Made by a program: the position numbers and the translations under genes
NCBI GenBank assembly: GCA_001600495.1
Contig: BCKE01000006.1
Coordinates: forward strand, 843,124 to 907,123
Length of the DNA stretch: 64,000 nucleotides
DNA from: Pilasporangium apinafurcum
Lineage: Eukaryota; Oomycota; Peronosporomycetes; Pythiales; Pythiaceae
Direction: 5' to 3'
Shown here: one piece after another, positions 55,917 to 64,000 of the stretch
How positions within the stretch are numbered: the first letter of the stretch is position 1
Layout: each line of letters starts with the position of its first letter
The notes under the pieces: generated by a model
What the model was told of the DNA's origin: nothing
Databases searched by the model: none
Seen by the model: the letters and a program-made list of their open reading frames with translations, nothing else

Positions 55917-57376
55917 TTAGCAGTGCTTCTCCACGAGTGCTCGGATTTTTTCAGGAGTCGTTGGATCATTAAAATGCCGACTGGAGAATCTGATTGTGCT
56001 GAGAAGTTCGGTAGCTCTACCTTGAGATGACTCCGTCCATTGCACTAGCTCCTTCAGGCAGCGCTTGATCTGTGAAATGTACCCATAATCAAAATGCCAT
56101 TCACTCCAACTTTCACTGTTTGCTGTGCTGAGAATACCTTTATGTCGGATCTGGAGCGAAATGCACCACCAGAGCTTGTGTGGTCATAAAGTAAGATCGC
56201 CCCGGTCATTGCTCGAAGATTATGCAGGGCACGACAGTGTTCTTTAATCCTGCACCAAGCAAATCCATGAGTTCGAGCACAAATTGCGGATCATCACAAT
56301 TAGAACTTGTCCCACCTGTGACAGGAGACACAACATTCATTAGCCAGCTGTGCTAGTACACATATGACGTTCGGGTCTTGCTTTAATGTGGATTCGATTG
56401 CTCTGATAAGAACTTTGAGCATCGGACACTGATCCGCCACAAAGAAAGACAAAATATTCAGTGGAATATCAGCGAAGCTGTAATCATATCATGGGAAGTA
56501 AATGGGTTAGCAAGGACATATTCAAATATAGGAAAGCTAGATTCATACCGTTCTAGCTGATTGGAGGTTGTATTCACAGCCATTAGGCGGCGAAAGTGAC
56601 TGAGATCGTTTTGAATGGCTGGTTTTGATAGCTATCAAGTACTGAATGAATGAGTCATGTGCTAGGACATCAAGGAAACGGGTTGAGTTCATGGTATAAA
56701 ACCTTTAATCTGTCGAAGCAAACGGCGTATTCCACAAGGTTTGCTAGTCTTTCCATTAGAAGACTTGATGATTTTTTTGATTCTAAAGATTGAGTGAAAG
56801 AGAATAAACGATTGTTTAGTCCAATTGTCTGTACTGTCGTAGTATTTACACGACATTTTACCTTTTTGACTGCAAAGTTGAAGAAGCTGTGAAAAAATTG
56901 GCTCTAATATTTACAGAGCACCATCAGTCTTCTATGTTAATCCCAACAGCGTGAAAATATCCCATCAATGAAAGTATAACGCACCAATCTCTACCGACAG
57001 ATCATAAAGCGCTCTGATCGTATCAACATTGGGAGCCAACGCTGCAAGGGCGTCCTTCTTGAGCTGGGCGTTGTTTGGAGTAGAAATACACTAAATTACA
57101 GTGTACGTATCGGTCAATCCAGAGGTATTCCAAAGCCTGTAGTGATTAATTCTTACTTTTTGGACTAAGGCTAATGAGCCACTATAGGCCTCCATCATAC
57201 CCAGTGCATGCTTGGCTTTGGCGATCACTTCGTCCGCCTCCAGGACCGTACTCTCCCATGCTTGGTTTGTTGGTTCAGCGCATGCGACTGAATGCACAAG
57301 CAGGATAAGATTCAATCAGTGGTTGTCAAAGGAACGACTGGAGCAGGAGAAACTTACCGTTCACGACTTTCTCCAT
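55917..57376 (-). CDS. CYRI/FAM49-type Rac1-interacting protein
   Basis: Nine exons (57376-57358, 57287-57157, 57090-56985, 56903-56862, 56782-56703, 56631-56549, 56477-56316, 56249-56138, 56069-55917) close in phase to give 295 residues. CYRI blocks: VLEADEVIAKAKHALGMMEA, APNVDTIRALYDLSVEIEPI, FDRLKLSKPAIQNDLSHFRR, SFFVADQCPMLKVLIRAI, MTGAILLYDHTSSGGAF and IKRCLKELVQW leading to STIRFSSRHFNDPTTPEKIR. CYRI proteins bind active Rac1 through the DUF1394 fold shared with CYFIP and restrain the SCAR/WAVE complex. The N-terminus reads MEKVVN instead of the MGxxx myristoylation site of animal CYRI. Very small exons make this gene easy to miss. Confidence 0.9.
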
Positions 57377-57827
57377 ATTACGAAAGGAAAAGGCAAAGAT
57401 AGGGGGCATATTCACCTGCTATGCTGTAGTGTCAGGTGGATGGATGATTGTTTGATAGTCGCTGTAGTTGATTGATGCATTGACCTGCTGCGGTCGTTTC
57501 TTGTGATGGCAAAATCGCACTCGGGTCTATATAAAGCTTTAAAATAGACACATCGCATTCACTGTGTTTGTCCACGTTAGGACAAGATTGTATTTGCTGA
57601 AGAGTATGTCCGCTAGGAATAGAACTCGCGATTTTTTGCGCCAGTGTCAATCAATTTCAGTGAATATCCTGTATAAATAAGTTATTTGTTTAAAATTATA
57701 TCTATAAATAGTGTATATACATTAGCTAAATAGTAAAAAATACATCTATTAATTAATATTAAAACATTACGACTTTTGATGAAGTCAGCATTTGCATGAT
57801 GTGAGCGTAGGTGCCAGCGATTCCAGC
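57377..57827. other. Divergent upstream region
   Basis: About 450 bases lie between the CYRI-like gene and the large receiver-like gene. The last 170 bases are very AT-rich. No gene is recognised; promoters for both genes are expected here. Confidence 0.5.
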
Positions 57828-60800
57828 ATGGCGAGCAAAGACATCTTCAATGACCTGAACCTTGTCATTCGCTTGAACCAGCACATCCAGAACATTGGTG
57901 ATGCCGCGTCACTGGCAAGACAGACATCATTCAAAGTTCTCACGGAACTCTCGGCGCTGGAGAATCCGGATCCCCGAGAAGATGTACAATTCGACCACCA
58001 GCGCACAGGCTTTCTGTCAGGGAATACCTTGGAATTACCATTTCATCTGCAGGGCGACCATGAATTCAACGAGGCCAGCGCCATGGCCAAACGACGTGCA
58101 TTACGGCACTCAGAAAGCATTCAACAGAAGATTTCGTTTCTGTGGAGTGTCGCTCGAGAGAAAAAAAGTTCTATTCAACGCACCGCCAGTGCGGAGCTTC
58201 GTCTGCAATCCTCTACATTTCCACACTCGCCACTCACGGACGAGATTGACGAAAGCGACTATGTGGCAATGATGCTGCTCATCTTCAAGGTCTTGCGAGA
58301 TGACTTTGTACTTGAGCAAGCAAAGACCCAGATCCATTACGACTGGGAAGTGGACAGCCATCACGGCAAAACGTTGAACAGGGATCTCTTCTTCGCGGCG
58401 CTCTTTGAGTTGGTGGATGTGTGGACGTGCGATATTTTAGAACCAACATATGTACGCTTCCTGGAACTGCTGACGAGACGCATTACGCTACGCGTTATCG
58501 TCTTCCTTGATAACCAAATACTTAAGCTCGCGCTTTCCGACAATTTCGACGCAGCGGTAGTTGTGAAAGCTATTCCTCTGAGCACCATTCAGAAGTTCGT
58601 GCCTGTAACCAAAGTAGTCGAAGCGAAAGGCCTGCAAACTATCGGAGAACTGGCGAGTGCGGACCCTGTCGTGGTTGAGAGTGAACGTCGTAAGTACCTG
58701 GAGAAGAACAAATATTCTAAGAACAAGATCGGCGAGGAACTCATGCACTTGATCACCATGTTCAATGGACTCTCCGAGCAATTTGAACGCTCAAATTACC
58801 GTTTGGAAAACAATGTACTTACGAAAACACAGGCGCCCGGAACCATTCGGAATCAAGATTCATTCCTTGATAATGATGAACACGAAATTTCTGCTGCCTC
58901 TAGTAAAAGCAGTAGTTGTCCACAGATGAACAAGATTGGTGCAAGCAGCATTGACGCACCAATAGTAGGTGATGGGGGGATCACCAGAAATTACAGGGGT
59001 AAAGTCGCTGCAGACGAGATTGTAAACCCCAATAATTGCCTGAGTGCTCACATCGGTTCTGGCAATGCAATGCATCCTGACAGTTGTAAAAGTACTTCTC
59101 AGACCAATACATCAGTACATGTAACCAATAGCCCAATTAGCGGCACTGTACCACGCCGACTAGGTCTCAAGCGCTTCAACACCATCCACGATCTCAGTGT
59201 CGAGGATTCGAGTGTCATTAACTCAGTCCGCAACACGTACATCATCGAAAAAGGCATATCCATCCAGCGTCAAACCGAGCCGGAGGCGATCCAAAGAGAA
59301 TTGGAAAAGTTTGGGCTTGATCTCAAATCCACTCCGCTTTCGAATAACGATATGGAGGAGAAGTATGGGTCGCTTTATGAGATGTTTATCCTCCGCGATG
59401 GGGAAAGCATTAAGTCACTTGCCCAATCGGTTCTAGCGCAGATCAAACTCGAATTGGCAGCTCATGGCATAGAAGTAAAGGATATGGACGCTGAATCGAT
59501 GTATGATGGGTTCTACAACTCAGTTGTAATTGGTACGGGTGAGAAAATGGTCGAGGACGCAAAGAACTGGATGAATGAGACGATTAAGAGCAATGCACTG
59601 TCCTCTTACGTGAAAAATGATTACCATGAGTTTAAGCCACTCGAAGACGTGGAGCAACTCGGATCGCAGCCAGGTGACGAAGAATTCCTATCTTTGATAA
59701 CAAAAGAGCAAGATACCAATGATGAACCCCTAACAGCGTTGACAGAGATGAAACCAGCAAGTACGCCATCTATTCTCCTTCAAACAACTAGTACTAAGGC
59801 AACAGTTGTAGAGAGTGACATAGTTCCACAGACGCTTTCGACTGTTTTTGACGAATCTCGTCCCGTTGCGATATTTTCCGCTGAAAAGAGCAAGAACCCT
59901 TTGCCTATACCTCCTAGTTCTCTACCTCGGCGCAGTGGTCCTCGTCGTGATCGCACGCAACTGGATATTTCATCTGCTAGTCGCGATAATAAGAAGATCG
60001 AAGCAGCAAAGAAATTGCAGGATAAACCATCTATAGACAATGCACGGGCTGATTCGGAGTTGTTGTCACATGAACAAGCACCAGAAGCGGAGCTTAGTGT
60101 CGCTCCTGTTGCCATTGCAATACAAAGTGAAGTGGCGGTAGTAGAAAAAAAAAATATCTTGGAATGGGGTGAGGCAATCGATCCTGGCGATGCAGAGGTC
60201 CAGAACATCGTCGTGATAGAAGCATCAACTGTGAATGTGCCCGTTGACCCTGTTCGGCCTGTGGAGATGGCAAGTTTAAAGGAAAGGTTGCAGATGCAAC
60301 TCAAGCCGTCAAGGCCCCAATTACATGTGAGCATAGACCCACCAAATTATGAAAGGAAGACGACCGACATCTCCAATTTGAATTTACTATATGAAACCCA
60401 AGGTATTGGTTTTGGGTACGAAGAAGAACTGACCGAACTAACCGAGGTTAGACCAGAGCCACATGTTGATGGGTGCGTTAGTGAAAGTCTCAGTTGTTCG
60501 CCGCTATGTTTGAGTTGATGTTTATCCCCTACGCTTAATTTTTCGTAGATCTACAGTGTTGGTTCCAAAGATTCCAAAAATTATTGTTGGAGGTCTGTCC
60601 AGTGCAACAAATGTTACTGTCGCTGGACGATACATTCAGTTGCTAGGACTTGGGCATGTCCTGATAACAAAGGAGGAAGAGGAATTACTCCAGTTGCTCC
60701 AGTCAGACGATGGAAAAGACACGGATCTGGTAAGTGTACTATACAGTGTCTTTTGCAACTGAAGCCTCACATCACTTGACCGCCATGGAATCGCTAGATA

Positions 60801-61376
60801 TGCTTCGATATAGGATCGAAATTAGATGTTGCTGTCGAAAAACTTCAAATTCTTCAAGATATGGTTGGGAAACGGGTAATTTTGTTTGGAGGTGACGAAC
60901 ATGACCAAGCCAAGACTCAGATGGTAGTTGAGGAATGCCTCTCACTTGGCGCTTTGTACTTTGCCAGACTACCACTTGATTTTCCGTCACTGCGTACTCA
61001 GATTTTAAGTTTTTTTGAAAACTCAACGCAGCCATACATTATTCGTCAGCGAAAGTCACTTGGAAGAACCGCAGCAACTTTGAAAATAGTATCGAGATCC
61101 ATCGATGCGGCTCACCATTTCACTTTGAATGAGGATTCTCGCACGTTATCGACACCTTTATCGTATGCCCGAACATCCAAACGAAAGATTTCCACAGCTC
61201 TTCCTGTCCTTCCTGCAGTCATGAACCAAGCAGCGAGAATCTCCTCACTCAAGGCTGTCAACGAAATTCAGGAAGCGGAATTACCAACACCAGTTTCGCC
61301 AATGTCGCCACGATCGTTAAAATCATACAAGAAATCTCCACGGCTCTCATCTGTACTAAAGAAGATGATTCGATAG
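57828..61376 (+). CDS. Unrecognised 1134-residue protein with C-terminal receiver-like domain
   Basis: Three exons (57828-60472, 60549-60729, 60798-61376) close in phase. Residues ~1-340 are helical and ordered, with DLFFAALFELVDVWTCDILE and YVRFLELLTRRITLR, the LFELaDlWt...Y..FL pattern seen in several ciliary proteins. Residues ~340-860 are mostly disordered. Residues ~885-1010 look like a response-regulator receiver fold: PKIIVGGLSSAT (strand 1), GLGHVLITKEEEELLQLL, ICFDIGSK (strand 3 with an Asp), VILFGGDEHDQ, and LSLGALYFARLPLDFPSLRT (the GA..F..KP.....L position, Lys absent). Strand 1 lacks the acidic pair, so it is probably a pseudo-receiver. The tail is basic. ATG 57828 is the first in frame. 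No family name is recognised. Confidence 0.75.
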
Positions 61377-61435
61377 TTACAATTTTTTATTGCCACTCGA
61401 TACGTCTATGGAAAAGCACTGAAACAATCGAACAT

Positions 61436-63305
61436 TTAACCGTGATTTTTGAACTTGGGCAATTGATCACCTTTGAGGGACTGGATAACAGCAAGCACCA
61501 TGTCGACAATACGAAGATTGAATATAAGGTTGACATGATCTACCCAATACTTGACTTGCTGCCAGATGGTCAACTCGTGATTTAGTGAAGATGCCGAGTA
61601 AAAAGTGGCATGTCCCTTCACAGCATATTCCCCCATAACCGCAAAGCGCTCGCTACCAAAATGCACATATGACAAGACACCGTTAGCACATTGTGTCTTC
61701 CCTTGAACATTAGCGCTAAAAAGACACCCATGCATACCGTGATGATCCGCCCAAATCCTTGTTCACGGATCGAATCATATTATTCGTACGAAACACAAAG
61801 AGCATATCTCGCGGCAACTGCTCCAAAAAATCACTCACCTGCGATTCGGGACATATATGGATGATTAGAGAACCAAATATAAGGGTCAACGACATAGAAC
61901 AACAAGACGTACGTTGGAAAACCGCAAACTCCGCAATTCTTCACCCACTTGTTCGCGCTCTTCTTTTGACATGGAAGCTCCCAATGGTGCGTTGGAGTTC
62001 AAGGGACGGTATGTGAACAATAAAGGTAAATACTTGGCCAATGGACCCACGTTGAGCCGCTTTCCACAATCTTCCAAGAGCTTTGTATCGCGGAGTAATA
62101 TTGCTCGCCACAAGTCACAATACGTTTTACGAAAGTTCTCATCCAGCTCCCTGTAAAGCCCGTGGTCAAGCAATACGATTTGTGCACGAGTTTTCGCTGA
62201 TGAGTCCGGATTCTGCCTTACAAAGATATTGCCTGGATGCGGGTCGCAATGGACAAATCCGTGGCAAAACACCATTTCGCTAAATACTTCGCACAAAACT
62301 CGAGCAACTTCCTTGTGTTCCAACCCCAATTTTGAAATCTCTTCCAACTGTGAAATTTTTGGCGCAGTGATGAACTCCATCGTGAGCACTCTTTTTGTAC
62401 TCAACTCATCATACACAACTGGGACATACACCGAATTGTTAAGCTTTAAATGAGCCGCGATGCGACGGCTGTTTTGTTTTTCATTTTTGAAGTCCAACTG
62501 ATTTGTATGAAATGTGCAATGGTTATTTATCATGCCCCATACAGATAGACCTTAATAAACACTTTGCTTACCTCGGAATTGAGTGCATTCTTAAACTCGG
62601 GGAACATCCACATGACCTGAACATCTGGGAAGAAATATTCTGTCAACTGTAGCGCCCATTTCATGACCACAATATCCGCCGCCATTTGCGAAGCCAGATG
62701 GGGATATTGAACCTTCACTGCGACTTCTCTTCCGTTTAGATCAACAGCGTGGTGGACCTGCGCCAGGGACGCCGACGCAATTGGGTTCCTATCAAATTCA
62801 CGAAACACCTGCTCCCAGGGCTTTTGCAATTCTTGCTCGACCGTCTGTATCGCCTGCTCGAACGGAACTGCCATTGCTTGGTCTTGTAATTTTGCCATCG
62901 TTTGTGTATATTCTTGTGGCAATCCGTGGTTGAAAGTAGCCACTTGTTGGCCAAATTTGGTGTAAATACCACCATTCAAATAGAACAGATCCAACAATCG
63001 ATTGGCAGTCCGGAGGTTGAACCCTTGTAAAATGTCTTTATAGATGGGATCTGCTCTATCAACTCCTTTCAGATGTTTGCGATAGTCAAGTATTACTGCA
63101 GCACAAGTGGAAAAGACCCGGGCAGATCGAGAGAAAATATTTCTACATGAATAATAACAAAAAGAAATGATTGAGAAAGGGCCTACAACGAACCATGTTG
63201 CCAAACGTACGCGTTGTATTCGTCGACAGCGTAGATCCCACCGCCAAGAAGAGCAACGGAAGAGAGTGATCGCGCGGCCACTCTCACTCCTCTTCTCGTT
63301 GTCAT
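61436..63305 (-). CDS. ADCK1-like (ABC1/UbiB family) atypical kinase
   Basis: Five exons (63305-63190, 63142-62572, 62497-61913, 61838-61738, 61715-61436) close in phase to give 550 residues. The start ATG 63305 gives a basic leader (MTTRRGVRVAARSLSSVALL) plus a hydrophobic stretch, as expected for mitochondrial import. Family motifs: GGIYTKFGQQVATFNHGLP (the KxGQ motif), ASASLAQVHHAV (the Ala-rich loop), VAVKVQYPHL, TMEFI, CHGFVHCDPHPGNIFV and VLLDHGLYRE (the DFG-equivalent). ABC1 kinases support coenzyme Q and inner-membrane lipid biology; ADCK1 in animals affects cristae. The last two exons match the ADCK1 C-terminus (PRDMLFVFRTNNMIRSV). Confidence 0.92.
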
Positions 63306-63633
63306 GTGTTGCAGCTGATTCCACTTCCTCTACAATTGTGAAGTGGTGAAACGCCTACAGGAATGTCGCTGACATGGCGTTACATTCATTCCGAGATACC
63401 ACATTCATTCTGCTGATGCTGATTATTACGGGTTGCAGAGAATGTCGCCTTTTTTATTTATAAAAATATGGGAAAAGGAAAGAAATATACCAAAAAATAA
63501 ACAAAAAGAAAAAAATACCAATTAATGAATAAAGGACAAAAATATAACAATACAGACAAAAATGAAACGAAAGTTAAAATTTAGGAATATATGTCGAATA
63601 TTACTGACAATTAAAAGTGTGTAACCATATATA
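63306..63633. other. AT-rich intergenic DNA
   Basis: This is the upstream flank of the ADCK1-like gene, rich in A runs from about 63450. No gene is recognised. The stretch from 63720 to the right edge likewise shows no supported gene. Confidence 0.6.
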
Positions 63634-63719
63634 GTGTCTATTGTAGTGAGTTCGTTGTTTCATCTCCCTTGTAAGGAGGTGATGTGGGTTCAATTCCCAT
63701 GTTTGCAAGCATAAGACAC
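63634..63719 (+). tRNA. tRNA-Thr(UGU)-like relic
   Basis: A good anticodon arm (TCTCC, loop CTTGTAA, GGAGG; anticodon TGT at 63670-63672, with T33 and A37) is followed by a four-base variable loop. A good T arm then follows (GTGGG, TTCAATT, CCCAT), including a B-box-like GGTTCAATTCC. The D arm resembles a tRNA but does not pair. The expected acceptor stem is not at the normal place; instead GTGTCT (63634-63639) pairs with AGACAC (63714-63719), with 13 extra bases between T arm and stem. It is probably a degenerate tRNA or a tRNA-derived repeat, not a working tRNA. Confidence 0.38.
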
Positions 63720-64000
63720 CAATCGTTGTAATGGTGGCCCATTATATTGCAGATTCACTCAGGTCAGCAAGTGCAGCTGTTTATTGCTATGGTTAGTCTA
63801 TAAGTAAACAGCTTTTACTACATGGAATAAAAGTAAAGATTACTATTTGCATGTCATTTAATGAGAAAAGACTTCTTAACAAGCAATCCGCAAGTCAAGG
63901 GAGCCAAAAACAGCCTAATTCTTAGGTTGGCCAAAATCCAAAAAATCCGCTATTCGTGCTCTACGAAAATGTGTGGCAGTTCGAAACAGATCCGTCCAAG

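Overview
The window is dense eukaryotic nuclear DNA. Introns are short (about 50 to 110 bases, almost all GT-AG), intergenic gaps are often under 200 bases, and the gene set mixes trafficking, translation, splicing, lipid and ubiquitin-system genes. A temptin-like secreted protein, a cathepsin-D-type protease and a Fanzor-type ORF fit a stramenopile, most likely an oomycete. That assignment is inference from gene content and architecture; no marker in the window fixes the species.

Layout. 1-7.5 kb: a partial phytanoyl-CoA dioxygenase-like gene (-), an anoctamin (+), an EDEM-type GH47 protein (-), the tiny APC/C subunit CDC26 (+) and a compact DOT1-like methyltransferase (-). 7.5-11.1 kb is the one accessory, decaying region: an assembly gap, a Fanzor (eukaryotic TnpB-like) nuclease ORF broken by a frameshift and peppered with ambiguous bases, then the rotted remains of a COP9 signalosome subunit 1 gene. 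11-17.5 kb: aspartic protease (+), NEK kinase (-), MIT-like coiled-coil protein (-), YbaK-type deacylase (-). 17.8-27.4 kb: coiled-coil protein (+), eIF4G (-), the U5 snRNP factor AAR2 (-), temptin-like protein (-). 27.7-37.7 kb: BAR protein (+), a probable complex I small subunit (+), mitochondrial malonyl transferase (-), THOC2 (-), a membrane protein (-). 38.4-49.7 kb: PP2A methylesterase (+), nucleotide-sugar transporter (-), VPS29 (+), an AF4-like serine-rich protein (-), a CASTOR-like ACT-domain protein (+), a WW-DysF-coiled-coil protein (-). 50-63.3 kb: EXO70 (+), SMP-30-like (-), tRNA m3C methyltransferase-like (+), nucleoside hydrolase (-), CYRI/FAM49 (-), an unrecognised 1134-residue protein ending in a receiver-like domain (+), and an ADCK1-like kinase (-). 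The last 700 bases are AT-rich with a tRNA-Thr-like relic.

Most genes are independent housekeeping functions, not an operon or pathway cluster. Weak functional echoes exist: membrane traffic (VPS29, EXO70, BAR, MIT), actin/Rac control (CYRI), mRNA handling (THOC2, AAR2, eIF4G) and mitochondria (malonyl transferase, complex I, ADCK1). Exon coordinates were worked out by hand from splice consensus, reading phase and family similarity. In nearly all genes the phases close exactly; exceptions are stated.

The most notable items are the Fanzor locus with its possible guide-RNA tail, the adjacent CSN1 fossil, the CASTOR-family protein, the receiver-like domain at 60.5-61.1 kb, the tRNA-like relic, and a repeated habit of placing an intron within the first 4 to 16 codons.
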